Shown in pieces: positions 25,799 to 35,006 of a stretch of DNA of 39,957 nucleotides. Each line of letters starts with the position of its first letter. The first letter of the stretch is position 1. Both the position numbers and the translations under genes were made by a program. The stretch spans positions 1 to 39,957 of the forward strand of contig JAWXCI010000006.1 of NCBI GenBank assembly GCA_034408895.1. Direction: 5' to 3'. The notes under the pieces were generated by a model, which saw only the letters and a list, made by a program, of their open reading frames with translations, searched no databases and was not told the DNA's origin. The DNA comes from UBA4660 sp034408895. GTDB taxonomy: Bacteria > Bacteroidota > Bacteroidia > Flavobacteriales_D > Sanyastnellaceae.

Positions 25799-28666
25799 TT
25801 ACAAGTTGATGAGTTCATACACTACCGATAAATATGCGAGGCGGCCAATTTCAGGCCCGCCATAGGTCTGGATGCTTCGGTTGTTGAGAAGGTTTGAACA
25901 ACCGATTTTGAAATTGCAGTCTATGGCTTTCACACTCACATTCACCTGCGCATCCATCAGGGAGTAAGAGGGAACAGGCCCTGTAAATTGTGGCGAACCT
26001 TCAAACACAAAACCCTGCACCCATTTGTAGTACACAGAAAAGCCCAGCGTGTTTTCATTTTGAGTTGATGTCAAAAAATCGCGACCAGTTATGCCGAGGT
26101 TGAATTTGTGTTCGGGAGTATTGAAGGCAGGAATGATGGGATCGTCCTCTACCGACTTGACAAGCTTGTTCCAATTGTAGTTTCCATTTACCATCAGATG
26201 ATTGTTGAGGTAGTAATTCAACCCGATGCCGAAACCCTGTGTGCGCACTTCATTTCTGGAGTTGGCGGAATACCTGAACACCTGTATGTTTTGAGGAAGA
26301 CCGGTGGTTTCATCAAAGGTGGCATCTATGCCAATGTTGTAGCCAATAAAATGGCGGTAGATGCTGTAGTAATAATTCAGGTCAGCAAATAAATCCTTGC
26401 CCAGGGTTAACCTGTAACCGCATTCCAGCGTTTGCACTTTTTCGGGTTTGATGGGATCAATGTTGAAATAATCCACCGTATCGGGATTCAATGTCGAACG
26501 AAAATCATAAAACGAATCCAGCGTGATAAGGCTATCCGCACCGAGCAGGTTGCCACTTAATATGGCAGGCCCAACATTCAGGTAGAGATACTGATCACTG
26601 AGTGTAGGATTGCGCAGTGCCGATGAATACAAAAAACGCAGGTAGTGATTTTTCATGGGTGAATAAACAGCGCTAACAGCCGGAGTGAATATCGCCCGGA
26701 AATTTTCATTCTTATCCATGCGTAGCGTTGCGTTGAGAATGAGTTGGTCTTCCATAAATTTTTTCTCCATGCCCACATACGCACCAAACTCACTGTTGCG
26801 AATCACATTCCTTTTTAACGTGCTGTCTTCACCCTCGTGTTGGTAGTAAACCGAATCACTGAAAATGGTTCCATCAGAGTAGGGCCTGTACCAGCGCATG
26901 TTTGCTCCTATGCGCACTTCATCGGCTAACTCAGGTGTAAAAATCTTTTCCGCATGAACATGATACAATGCACTCTTGTCGAAAAAGAGAGTTCCCCCAT
27001 CGCCTTCATTGTTTTTGGCAGAAGTGTATTGTTGGAAGAGAGAGAGAAACTGTGCGGAGCCGGGTTCATAAAAACCAACGGGGTCAATTGCTGCCAGTCC
27101 TGCGTTGCCGCTGTTGGTCCATTGCTCTGTCAGGTGGTGCCAGTAGGTAAGTGAATCGTTGTAAACATCCAGCCACAACTGCTGCGTATCGTAATTGTAA
27201 GGCAGATAATATTCTGTAATGGGATCACCTGGTTGCCAGTCAGGATCTGGAACCAGCAACGGATAACCGTTAGCATCCACCATGCTCTTTATACTGTCGT
27301 TCCAGTAGCGGAGATAAACGGTAGCCCACTCTTCATCGGAGCGGGCAGCGTCCTGGATTTTTAATGCAGTGGCGTAAGGATCATAACTACGCCCCGCATC
27401 TTCCTTTGTCATGTATGCACGGATGAACCAATTTTCCTTTTGCACCAACTCAACCCGGTTTTGCATAAAGAAAATATCGCGCAAGGCAAAACGATTATCG
27501 CCCTGGTAAACTGTGGTGCCGTTGCCAATGTTTGTGGCCAAAATCAACTCAGGACTTTCAAAACCCTTTTCCGGGGCAAGACGAAAATGTAATGCTGTGC
27601 TTGCCTTCAGGTTTTTAGCATTGTAGTCCACAAGATCACTTTCGCGGTATCCTGTGCGATGGAATAACTCGAGGCCGCGACTGTTGCCCCACGGTGCAGC
27701 AGTGCGCGTATCATTTGCTGCGAAATACTCATCACCATAAATGTTTACGGCATCAAAGCGTCCGGGATTATCCTCATTGGAGTCGCTTCCATACACAGGC
27801 GAATAGTTTTCCGCTTCCCAGTCGTGTGCACGCATCAAAAAGAAATTCAGTTTGTAGGCAAATGCATCGAAGCCTCTTTTGTTTTTCAATGCTTCAGCAA
27901 AACGAAAACTTTGCTCGAACAATCTTCTCTCACCTACTTTTATGGAGTAAAGAAATCCGGGAAACAAAAACGGTGATTTTGTTTCCATGCTTATCACTCC
28001 GTTGAAAGCACCAGGTCCGTAGAACGCGCTGCTCGCACCAGCTATAATGTCGCAACGTTTTACATCGGGATCACAAGCTCCAAGAAAATTCCCCAGCGAA
28101 AAATTCAAACCTGGTGACTGGTTGTCCACACCATCAATCAATTGCAAGGAACGCACAGGTGATGTGGAATTGAACCCGCGAGTATTGATGATGCGGAAGC
28201 CAAGACTTGCTGTGGTGAGGTCAACACCTTTAAGATTTCCCAGTCCTTCATAAAAATTTCCAGTTGGGCATTCTTTTATCGCAAGCAGATCCATCGACTC
28301 GACAGTGAGCGGACGCTGCTTTTGTTTTTCAGTGATGCGGTCGCCCACCACTTCCACTATTCCCAGGTCAGTATCAATTACAACGAGTTTGATGATTTGC
28401 CTTTGGCCCTCTTCTGAAAAATTGATTTCCTGAAGTGTGTAACCAAGGTATTGAATAATTACAGTAACGGGAAGTTTCGATACGTTCAATTTGAACTCAC
28501 CATCAAAATCAGAATTGACACCGTTGGCCGTTCCTTTCTCAACTATGGAAGCAGAAAAAAGTGATTCGCCTGTTTTTGAATCCACCACCTTGCCGCGGAT
28601 GAGTTGCGCCATTGCACAACAAGGAAAACAACATAACAACAGGATGATGGGGCGAAGCAGATGCAT
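25799..28666 (-). CDS. TonB-dependent outer-membrane receptor
   Basis: 955 residues. The signal peptide (LRPIILLLCCFPCCAMAQ) is followed by a carboxypeptidase-regulatory-like domain (GKVVDSKTGESLFSASIVEK, DFDGEFKLNV) at about 22-105, a plug (VEVVGDRITEKQ, NTRGFNSTSPVRSLQLIDG, FYGPGAFNGVISMETKSP) and a long barrel. The barrel ends at AYLSVVYELINL; Bacteroidota barrels usually end in an aromatic residue, so the leucine is slightly unusual. It imports a large substrate across the outer membrane using TonB energy. No SusD-like lipoprotein is adjacent; the partner is the secreted hydrolase-like protein just downstream. The ligand is unknown. Confidence 0.93.
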   Translation of the reverse strand: MHLLRPIILLLCCFPCCAMAQLIRGKVVDSKTGESLFSASIVEKGTANGVNSDFDGEFKLNVSKLPVTVIIQYLGYTLQEINFSEEGQRQIIKLVVIDTDLGIVEVVGDRITEKQKQRPLTVESMDLLAIKECPTGNFYEGLGNLKGVDLTTASLGFRIINTRGFNSTSPVRSLQLIDGVDNQSPGLNFSLGNFLGACDPDVKRCDIIAGASSAFYGPGAFNGVISMETKSPFLFPGFLYSIKVGERRLFEQSFRFAEALKNKRGFDAFAYKLNFFLMRAHDWEAENYSPVYGSDSNEDNPGRFDAVNIYGDEYFAANDTRTAAPWGNSRGLELFHRTGYRESDLVDYNAKNLKASTALHFRLAPEKGFESPELILATNIGNGTTVYQGDNRFALRDIFFMQNRVELVQKENWFIRAYMTKEDAGRSYDPYATALKIQDAARSDEEWATVYLRYWNDSIKSMVDANGYPLLVPDPDWQPGDPITEYYLPYNYDTQQLWLDVYNDSLTYWHHLTEQWTNSGNAGLAAIDPVGFYEPGSAQFLSLFQQYTSAKNNEGDGGTLFFDKSALYHVHAEKIFTPELADEVRIGANMRWYRPYSDGTIFSDSVYYQHEGEDSTLKRNVIRNSEFGAYVGMEKKFMEDQLILNATLRMDKNENFRAIFTPAVSAVYSPMKNHYLRFLYSSALRNPTLSDQYLYLNVGPAILSGNLLGADSLITLDSFYDFRSTLNPDTVDYFNIDPIKPEKVQTLECGYRLTLGKDLFADLNYYYSIYRHFIGYNIGIDATFDETTGLPQNIQVFRYSANSRNEVRTQGFGIGLNYYLNNHLMVNGNYNWNKLVKSVEDDPIIPAFNTPEHKFNLGITGRDFLTSTQNENTLGFSVYYKWVQGFVFEGSPQFTGPVPSYSLMDAQVNVSVKAIDCNFKIGCSNLLNNRSIQTYGGPEIGRLAYLSVVYELINL

Positions 28667-28748
28667 AAAACCGAATGGTGAATTTCGTTTTAAACTAAGG
28701 TAGGTGAATTGTTATGCAGGCACCGGGAAATAGTATCCCCAGATAAAA

Positions 28749-31151
28749 TCAAACCGGGAATTTCTTTTCATCCACTTCATGCATCATTTCCCACACAGCA
28801 TCATAAATATCCTCGATGGATGGTTTTGAAAAATAATCACCATCGGTTCCGTAGGCAGGCAGATGTGGTTTTGCACTGAGAGTTGTTGGTTCGCTGTCGA
28901 GGTGACGGAAAATTTTCTGCACGTTGATGAGTCTTTCGAGAATGTATGCCGAAGCACCACCGGGCACATCTTCATCCGCTATCAACAAACGATTTGTTTT
29001 CTGAATCGACTTTGCACAGATATGATGAATGTCGAATGGAAGAAGTGTACGCACATCCACCAGCTCAACAGAAATTCCAGCGTCTTCGAGTTGTTGTGCT
29101 GCAATCACACATAAATTAAAAGTGGATCCGTAAGAAATAATGGTGATGTCGTTTCCTTCTTTCACCACCTCAGGAATTCCAACGGGAATTGTGTATTCAC
29201 CGATGTTTGTCGGACGCGCTTCTTTCGAGCGATAACCGTTGAGACATTCCACCACAATCGCAGGTTCATCGGATTGCAGCAAGGTGTTGTACATGCCTGT
29301 TGCCTGCACCATGTTTCGCGGTACACACACAATCATTCCGCGAACGCTGTTGATGATGCTTCCCATTGGACTGCCAGCATGCCACACACCCTCGAGGCGA
29401 TGGCCGCGAGTGGAAATAATGAGGGGAGCTTTTTGTCCGCCCGCAGTGCGGTACAAGACACTGCTCAAATCATCGCGCATGATTTGCAGCGAATAAAAAA
29501 TATAGTCGAGGTATTGAATCTCGGCCACAGGGCGAAGTCCACGCATGGCCATGCCTATTCCCTGGCCAATGATGGTGGCTTCGCGGATACCAGTGTCGCT
29601 TACTCGCAATTCCCCGAATTTTTCCTGGAGGCCTTCGTAGGTTTGGTTTACTCCTCCAATCTTCCCGACATCTTCTCCAAAAATCAACACCTCTGGACGC
29701 TGCGCAAGTTGGTAGTCCCAGTTGTCGCGAATGATGAGGCGGCCATCCACCATTTCAGGTGAAGATGAATATTGTACAGGAACTTCATTCACCTTTGTCG
29801 CACTCCATTGCGATTCGCTGTAGAGGAGTGATGAATACCTGCGCTCACAATTTTCTTTCGTTGTATCGAGCCATGATTTCAATGCATCGCGTTCAGGAGA
29901 TGTTGTTCCTGCTGTGATGCGCAGCGCATTTTTTACCGCGGTGAAAACATCTTTGCGGATAGGCTCAATTGTTTTTTTCAACTCATCGGCAATAACCTGA
30001 ACTGCATTATTGGATGGTGCAAGTGCTGTAATGCTTGAGTGTGCGGTTTTCACGTCAACATCAATATCATCACGAAAAGCGGCCCATGCCCTTTTCTGTT
30101 CATCGCGCACAAAGCGTTTTGCTTCTTCACGAATTTCATCCAGTTCTTTTTCATTGGCTGCACCATCTAGTCCAATGAATTTTTTCAGTTGTGCAATACA
30201 ATCGTATTCCTCGTACCAAGCAAGTGTCTCCTTGGTTTTGTAACGCTCGTGAGAACCGCTGGTGCTGTGCCCCTGTGGTTGGGTGATTTCATCCACGTGA
30301 ACCAAAGCAGGGATGTGATGCTCGCGGCAATAGCCCGCGGCTTTGTCATAGGTTATCAGGAGTTCGGGATAATTCCATCCCTTCACTTTGAAAATTTTTA
30401 TGCCGTTGGTCGTGGTGGTTTTTTCGAAACCGGCAAGCGCTGCACTGATACTCTCTTTTACGGTCTGGAATTTTTTGGGAACTGAAATTCCCCATCCATC
30501 ATCCCACACACTCATGCACAAGGGAACACTTAATACTGCCGCTGCGTTCATGGTTTCCCAGAAAATTCCCTCCGAAGTTGATGCATCACCGATGGTGCCG
30601 AAGGCCACTTCATTTCCCCCATTGCTAAACGATGTCCAATCCTTAAGCAAGGGATTGTTGCGGAAAATTTTTGAGGCTTGTGCCAGACCAAGAAGGCGCG
30701 GCATCTGCCCGGCTGTGGGGGAAATATCGCCTGATGAATTTTTGAGTTTCGAAACTTCTTTCCACGAAAAATCATCGTTGAGAAAGCGTGTGCCGTAGTG
30801 CCCGCCCATTTGCCGGCCACCGCTTGCGGGTTCGTGATTTACATCGGTGTGCGCGTAGAGCGCTGCGAAGTATTGTTGCACTGTGAGTTCTCCTATGCAC
30901 ATCATAAACGTTTGGTCGCGGTAGTAGCCGCTGCGCCAATCACCGGGTTTAAAATGACGCGCCATGGCCAGTTGTGCCACTTCTTTTCCATCACCGAAAA
31001 TTCCGAATTTGGCTTTGCCCGTAAGCACTTCCTTACGACCTAATAAGGACATTTCGCGTGAGATACACGCAATGCGGTAATCCTCAATGAGGCGGTTGCG
31101 AAGTTTTTCTTCGGTGATGATATGTGTTGGAGTCTCGAAGGTGTGGGACAT
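28749..31151 (-). CDS. 2-oxoacid (branched-chain type) dehydrogenase E1, fused alpha and beta subunits
   Basis: 800 residues from the ATG at 31151 (MSHTFETP); a TTG at 31163 would add four. The first half is E1-alpha with the thiamine diphosphate region GDASTSEGIFWETMNAAAVL and VWDDGWGISVPKK. The last Asn of the classical GDG...NN motif is Asp here. The second half, from about residue 460, is E1-beta (RPEVLIFGEDVGKIGG, DTGIREATIIGQGIGMAM, ISTRGHRLEG, VDVRTLLPFD, VPGGASAYI). The enzyme decarboxylates branched-chain or related 2-oxoacids and passes the acyl group to an E2 lipoyl domain. No E2 or E3 is nearby. This fused form is widespread in Bacteroidota. Confidence 0.92.
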   Translation of the reverse strand: MSHTFETPTHIITEEKLRNRLIEDYRIACISREMSLLGRKEVLTGKAKFGIFGDGKEVAQLAMARHFKPGDWRSGYYRDQTFMMCIGELTVQQYFAALYAHTDVNHEPASGGRQMGGHYGTRFLNDDFSWKEVSKLKNSSGDISPTAGQMPRLLGLAQASKIFRNNPLLKDWTSFSNGGNEVAFGTIGDASTSEGIFWETMNAAAVLSVPLCMSVWDDGWGISVPKKFQTVKESISAALAGFEKTTTTNGIKIFKVKGWNYPELLITYDKAAGYCREHHIPALVHVDEITQPQGHSTSGSHERYKTKETLAWYEEYDCIAQLKKFIGLDGAANEKELDEIREEAKRFVRDEQKRAWAAFRDDIDVDVKTAHSSITALAPSNNAVQVIADELKKTIEPIRKDVFTAVKNALRITAGTTSPERDALKSWLDTTKENCERRYSSLLYSESQWSATKVNEVPVQYSSSPEMVDGRLIIRDNWDYQLAQRPEVLIFGEDVGKIGGVNQTYEGLQEKFGELRVSDTGIREATIIGQGIGMAMRGLRPVAEIQYLDYIFYSLQIMRDDLSSVLYRTAGGQKAPLIISTRGHRLEGVWHAGSPMGSIINSVRGMIVCVPRNMVQATGMYNTLLQSDEPAIVVECLNGYRSKEARPTNIGEYTIPVGIPEVVKEGNDITIISYGSTFNLCVIAAQQLEDAGISVELVDVRTLLPFDIHHICAKSIQKTNRLLIADEDVPGGASAYILERLINVQKIFRHLDSEPTTLSAKPHLPAYGTDGDYFSKPSIEDIYDAVWEMMHEVDEKKFPV

Positions 31152-31189
31152 AACGGGGTGCAAGTTAAAGTGGAGGATTCGAGTTTCGC

Positions 31190-31362
31190 CCTAAGAGCCT
31201 GTTTGATATCTATTAAAATGGACACTTACAACGCCTTTTTCACAAATGCTTCCCCATAATTTTGAGCAATAGGATCTGCTATTGCATAAAAATTATTGGT
31301 TCGTCTGTGTAAATAAATCATTGCAATTGCCTCACTGAAAAGATATCAAACATGCTCTAAGG
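31190..31362. mobile_element. MITE-like element A with 22-bp terminal inverted repeats
   Basis: The ends 31190-31211 and 31341-31362 are inverted copies matching at 20 of 22 positions; the tip of each reads GAGC(C/A)TGTTTGATATCT. The tip is flanked by TAA on both sides, a plausible 3-bp target duplication within CTAA/TAAG. The 173-bp element has no gene of its own. The GAGC(C/A)TG tips and TNA target resemble IS5-superfamily (IS1031-like) ends, which is inference. Confidence 0.7.
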
Positions 31363-31416
31363 CGTGAAGAGGCAAGGATTCAAAACATAATGCCAAGCAT
31401 TCCCGTTTATGCATTG

Positions 31417-31446
31417 TTTGAAATACGGCAATAACCTTATGCTTTG
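31417..31446 (+). promoter_or_regulatory. Candidate promoter of the lipoprotein gene
   Basis: TTTG at 31417-31420 is followed by TATGCTTTG ending at 31446, about 18 bases later. The second box has three instead of two bases between TA and TTTG, so it is an imperfect match to the Bacteroidota consensus. It is 55 bases before the ATG at 31501. Confidence 0.4.
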
Positions 31447-31500
31447 CTGCTATGGCATGCAGCATCATTGCATTGTCAAAAACCTCAAAGCAAAACAAAA

Positions 31501-32004
31501 ATGAAAAACACTAAGAAAATTTCAGGATATGCAATGGCAGCATTGGTCATTCTTTCGCTGCAAGCCTGCCCTGTCGGTCTTGATTATCCATTGGATGATT
31601 CAGCCAAAAGCGAGATGAATAAAAGTCTTATCGGGACATGGAAAATTTCTGAAGACGTAGAGGAACCTGAAATTTCTGAAGTCACATTTGAAAAGAACGA
31701 TGAGCATACCTACACTATTGAAATTGTACCGGGACCCTCGTTCATGGGAGAAGGCACATCTTTTATCGGGTGGATTGTGGAAATGAATGGCCGCCAATTC
31801 ATGGTGGCCCAAGACATTGGCGATGGCTTGAATTATCACTACAGTTTCGAAGTGAATAAGAAAGCACTCACCACATGGGATATTTCCCTCCTTATAGGTG
31901 GAGTGGATGCGGTGACGTCCACCGCTGCGTTGCAAGATGCAGTAAAAGAGTCTATGAAAAGTGAGGAGTTTTTGAGTGGTGAGCAAAAGTGGGTGAAGGA
32001 GTGA
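31501..32004 (+). CDS. Putative lipoprotein, function unknown
   Basis: 167 residues from the ATG at 31501, chosen because it starts a lipoprotein signal (hydrophobic segment then LSLQAC, lipidated cysteine at 23). The body begins NKSLIGTWKISEDVEEPEIS, a pattern seen in lipocalin-like or START-of-barrel Bacteroidota lipoproteins (L.GTW.....), followed by beta-rich sequence and a charged C-terminus. I do not recognise a specific family. It lies alone between MITE-like element A and the convergent LEA-like gene. Confidence 0.75.
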   Translation: MKNTKKISGYAMAALVILSLQACPVGLDYPLDDSAKSEMNKSLIGTWKISEDVEEPEISEVTFEKNDEHTYTIEIVPGPSFMGEGTSFIGWIVEMNGRQFMVAQDIGDGLNYHYSFEVNKKALTTWDISLLIGGVDAVTSTAALQDAVKESMKSEEFLSGEQKWVKE

Positions 32005-32128
32005 TGGAAAAAATTTCGGATGTAGAGGTGAAAGAATGAATATCGGCACTCATTTCTTTTCTTAACCTGCCGCGAACAAGGATATCGTTCAAAGGCTGGT
32101 TTGTTCTCGCGACAAAATGAAGCGGTTT

Positions 32129-32608
32129 TCAGAAACCCATTTCTTTTTTGGTTAGAATTTCTTTGAACTCGACCGGCACTTTACGGGCAATAAAAAAAGC
32201 CTTGCCTTTTACATATCCTTTTCCTTCGAGCACAAATTCATTCTGGAAAATGAGCGAAAGAAAATTGCCCAGTACGTTTTGCATGTCTTCATAATTTGCT
32301 TCCACTTTCATCACCTGTGTGCTCACTGCTTTTTTTGGAATTATCATTCGCTCCATCAATTGCACTTCGCCTATTTCTTTACCATCGAGGTAGAGCATAA
32401 CGTGTGATTGAGTGAGTTTCACTTTATACCAGTTCGGGTTGTTGATCTGGAGATAAATCTCGGCTTCCGCACCTTCTTCATCAAACGATGTCATCTGCGC
32501 ATGGGTTACTTCGACCACCTCCACTTCACGGTAAAGTTTGCAGGAAAAAAGTGTACTGCACGCCACCAGGAGCAGAAGGGAACGGATCAATTGAGAATGT
32601 ACTATCAT
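32129..32608 (-). CDS. LEA type 2 (WHy)-like lipoprotein
   Basis: 159 residues from the ATG at 32608; the upstream extension to 32662 would place 18 non-signal residues first. A lipoprotein signal ends LLVACSTLFSC (cysteine 23). The mature part has the single beta-sandwich of LEA14/WHy proteins: EAEIYLQINNPNWYKVKLTQ, VMLYLDGKEIGEVQL, IIPKKAVSTQVMKVE. Such proteins are linked to stress or envelope stability, but no specific role is known here. The end converges on the lipoprotein gene 31501-32004. Confidence 0.75.
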   Translation of the reverse strand: MIVHSQLIRSLLLLVACSTLFSCKLYREVEVVEVTHAQMTSFDEEGAEAEIYLQINNPNWYKVKLTQSHVMLYLDGKEIGEVQLMERMIIPKKAVSTQVMKVEANYEDMQNVLGNFLSLIFQNEFVLEGKGYVKGKAFFIARKVPVEFKEILTKKEMGF

Positions 32609-32722
32609 GCCATCAACCTGTTTAGTTTTTTGAAAAATGGATAATCTGGAAATCAGGTCCAAAGAAAGGAATACAGTTCGCTTGAACTAATCGCGGCCAT
32701 TTGCTTAGTCAAGTCACTGATG

Positions 32723-32953
32723 CTATAAACGAGGCTGACGCAGCAAGGAAGATAATCCAGGCACCAGAATTTGCCCTGTCGGCAACTTTGCGAAAAATGT
32801 TGAGTCCATGTAGCGGCACTGCGAAAAGTGAGACAATAAGCGTTTTTGCTTATGGGAGGTTTTAAAAAGTTCATTGAAAGTTTTCGTCAGCTCCATCAGG
32901 TTGGCGGTGTCTTCAGCAAAGAGGTCGAAGAACATAGCGTTCTTCGGAATCAT
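32723..32953 (-). pseudogene. Fragment of a DUF47/PhoU-like phosphate transport accessory gene
   Basis: Reads MIPKNAMFFDLFAEDTANLM, then ELTKTFNELFKTSHKQKR. This fits the first helix of DUF47 proteins (Pit accessory regulators, usually over 200 residues), which commonly begin with FFDLFEE-like text. After about 39 residues the similarity stops and the frame ends at 32723. No Pit transporter follows. It lies just downstream of a phosphate-type porin, which agrees with the assignment. Confidence 0.5.
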
Positions 32954-32999
32954 GAATGAAAAAAATGTTGCACCAATTCATACAGAATCTGGTTTTGGT

Positions 33000-33034
33000 A
33001 AAAATTAAAAAGCCCCGCATGGAAAACTACGGGG
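33000..33034 (-). terminator. Terminator after the porin gene
   Basis: On the minus strand CCCCG (33034-33030) and CGGGG (33017-33013) close a hairpin with weak inner pairing, followed by CTTTTTAATTTTT. It lies 49-83 bases after the porin stop. Confidence 0.65.
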
Positions 33035-33082
33035 TAATGTTAGATGCTAAACGTTTCCGTTTGTTAAGTCAGCGTTGGATAC

Positions 33083-34306
33083 TCAATAGTTAAACTGAAA
33101 CTGAAGTCTCAGCAGACTTCCTTCCTGGTCATTGTTTTCCTTGGCAAAATCAGCAGTAACGCGGTGCGACATGGTGTACATGGCAGTCAACTCAAAGTTT
33201 TTGAAAGGCAACCACTCCACTCCAATTTCATATTCATCCACTTCGTGGTAACGCGCATCCAGTTCCAATTTCTTGGAGCCACGGAAGTATTGTCCCCTAA
33301 CAAATGGAGTTACTACGTGCTTCTTGATTTTGAGCATGTAACAAAGCGTTACCTGGCCACCGTTGAGATTGCCCTGCATAATAGAATCCGTCCCCATATC
33401 GTAGCCCGGACTTGTGCCCACGTTGTACTCAGTCTGTATACCGAATGGCTTTGGATACAAGACCACACCGGCTGCTGCACGTTGGTCATCGTATTCCAAA
33501 TCGCTGTTGGTCTTTACATCGGATGATATGGAGGTAACAACAAATCGTCCGGCATAACCCTGCACATGCGGCTCTATGGTTTGTGTGCCGATGTTGATGG
33601 GATAAGAAAACCGCGCGACAGCATGGAACAGGTCATTTTTTTCAGGCTGGTTTGCGGTTTGACCGTTGTAAAATCCCAGTGCTAACATGCCATAGTTACC
33701 GCTATGCTTCAGGTTGTTTTTAATCAGGTCCTCCATCGTTGATTGTACTTTTTTCGGTGTCCAATAAAAAAATGCACCGAGGTCACGTTCGTTGGGCAGT
33801 GCACTATTCAATGCATCAGCGCGATCTAGCGGCAACCTGTTCTGAGAGCTTTGAAGGTTCTCGAAACCAAAAGGCACTTTGCTCAGACCAATGCGCACAC
33901 GATAAATCTTTTCTTTATCAAAGTTCAGATCGAAGTAAGCATCACGCAACTGCACAAAGTTGAGCGCAATGGAAGATGACGGTTGCGAGGCGTAGTCAAG
34001 TTGAACATAAACTCCAAGGTATGGGCTTACGTCCCCCGACAAAATAAGGCGACTTCTTCGGATAAAAATGGAGTTGTTGTCTCCCCAGGACTTATCACAT
34101 TGGTCACATTTCAGTTTGTCGTTGGTTTCGAACAGCCGGTTGTAGCGTATCTGAGCATAGCCGCGAATGGACAACGCCTCGTACCATGCTTTTTTCTTTT
34201 CTTCTGGTTTTGGTTCATCGGGTTTCGGCTCAACCTGCGTGAAGGCGGAGGTGGCTGAACATGCAGAAACCACAAGCACTAAGAACAAATGATTTAATCG
34301 TTGCAT
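33083..34306 (-). CDS. Outer-membrane porin O/P-like (phosphate-selective porin family)
   Basis: 407 residues: signal peptide (LFLVLVVSACSATSAFTQ), a short Pro/Glu/Lys-rich spacer, then a 16-18 strand barrel. Markers of the porin O/P family are IRGYAQIRYNRLFE, FIRRSRLILSGDVSPYLGVY, RDAYFDLNF and RIGLSKVPFGFENLQSS near the N-terminus, a NERDLGAFFYWTP segment and a closing LLRLQFQFNY that ends in an aromatic residue. A CDQC pair near residue 67 is unusual. The family takes up phosphate or polyphosphate; a DUF47 fragment just downstream supports a phosphate role. A good promoter lies upstream. Confidence 0.88.
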   Translation of the reverse strand: MQRLNHLFLVLVVSACSATSAFTQVEPKPDEPKPEEKKKAWYEALSIRGYAQIRYNRLFETNDKLKCDQCDKSWGDNNSIFIRRSRLILSGDVSPYLGVYVQLDYASQPSSSIALNFVQLRDAYFDLNFDKEKIYRVRIGLSKVPFGFENLQSSQNRLPLDRADALNSALPNERDLGAFFYWTPKKVQSTMEDLIKNNLKHSGNYGMLALGFYNGQTANQPEKNDLFHAVARFSYPINIGTQTIEPHVQGYAGRFVVTSISSDVKTNSDLEYDDQRAAAGVVLYPKPFGIQTEYNVGTSPGYDMGTDSIMQGNLNGGQVTLCYMLKIKKHVVTPFVRGQYFRGSKKLELDARYHEVDEYEIGVEWLPFKNFELTAMYTMSHRVTADFAKENNDQEGSLLRLQFQFNY

Positions 34307-34327
34307 AACAAGTAGATTTTAATTCGG

Positions 34328-34356
34328 CAAACTTATCCTAACACAAAATCGTCAAT
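34328..34356 (-). promoter_or_regulatory. Bacteroidota-type promoter of the porin gene
   Basis: On the minus strand ATTG (34356-34353) is followed after 17 bases by TAAGTTTG (34335-34328). The second box is a full TAnnTTTG match; the first is one base off TTTG. It is about 22 bases before the ATG. Confidence 0.7.
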
Positions 34357-34719
34357 GTATTTAATAGTTTATCAATGTGTTATCGAATTATAATGAGACT
34401 TCACTACATAACTGCAATGGTAGGCTCACAAACTTGTGAAGGCATGATGTGAAGATGAACAAATTGCTGTGAGGCTCTTACATGGTGATGACGAAGTCAA
34501 CACAATTGCCGAGATAACCCGAATCCAATCTGATGCGATTCACGAAACTCAGACACTGTGACCTGATGGCCAAAAATTTTGAACCCTTTGAAAATGGCGC
34601 CATAGAATTTCATGATCTGAAAGCATGCAGCGTGTTATGGTGAATGAACTCTTTTTATGGGCGTTTGCTTTAGCTCACGCAACAGGTGGGCTTTGTTAAA
34701 TTGAGTGTGGTTCATCCTA
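34357..34719. other. Gene-free spacer
   Basis: No gene is recognised. Two short adjoining frames on the plus strand (EDEQIAVRLLHGDDEVNTIA from about 34450, then MAKNFEPFENGAIEFHDLKA from 34569) could be a decayed small gene, but they are too short to assign. Confidence 0.4.
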
Positions 34720-34987
34720 GAGCCCGTTTAAAATTTCTATTCTCATATTACCTATGCACAACCGGAAGAAAACCAAAAGATATCGAACTCCCAACGGGAC
34801 GGCCTTTTGGTAGCCGTTGCAAACCAGAAGGTCGTCCGCTGGGACATCGTTCATGTCACCGTTCAATTTTCTACCAAAAGGCCGCTCCGTTGGGACTTTC
34901 AAATCACCCGCACGGATAAATCGTCAATGTTCGTATAGCAAATTTTTTGTTATAGAGAACTCGAATGACAAAATTTTGAACAGGCTC
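34720..34987. mobile_element. MITE-like element B with terminal and internal inverted repeats
   Basis: 268 bp. The left end starts GAGCCCGTTTAAAATTT and the right end, read inward, GAGCCTGTTCAAAATTT, differing at two of 17 positions. Inside, 34790-34813 and 34871-34894 are inverted copies matching at 22 of 24 bases (CCCAACGG..CGGCCTTTTGG...), so the centre can fold into a long hairpin. The tips resemble element A. No transposase is present. Flanks read CTA and TTA, so the target duplication is unclear. Confidence 0.65.
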
Positions 34988-35006
34988 TTAATGTAGTTTG
35001 TCTGAT

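Noticed and set aside
28700..28748. Terminator after the fused E1 gene
   Set aside because: A short GGGGAT...TTTCCC pairing is visible, but there is no T-run and the stem is weak.
34686..34919. Plus-strand frame GRPFGSRCKPEGRPLGH across element B
   Set aside because: It reads through the internal inverted repeat, and the opposite strand gives an equally open frame. Treated as repeat, not gene.
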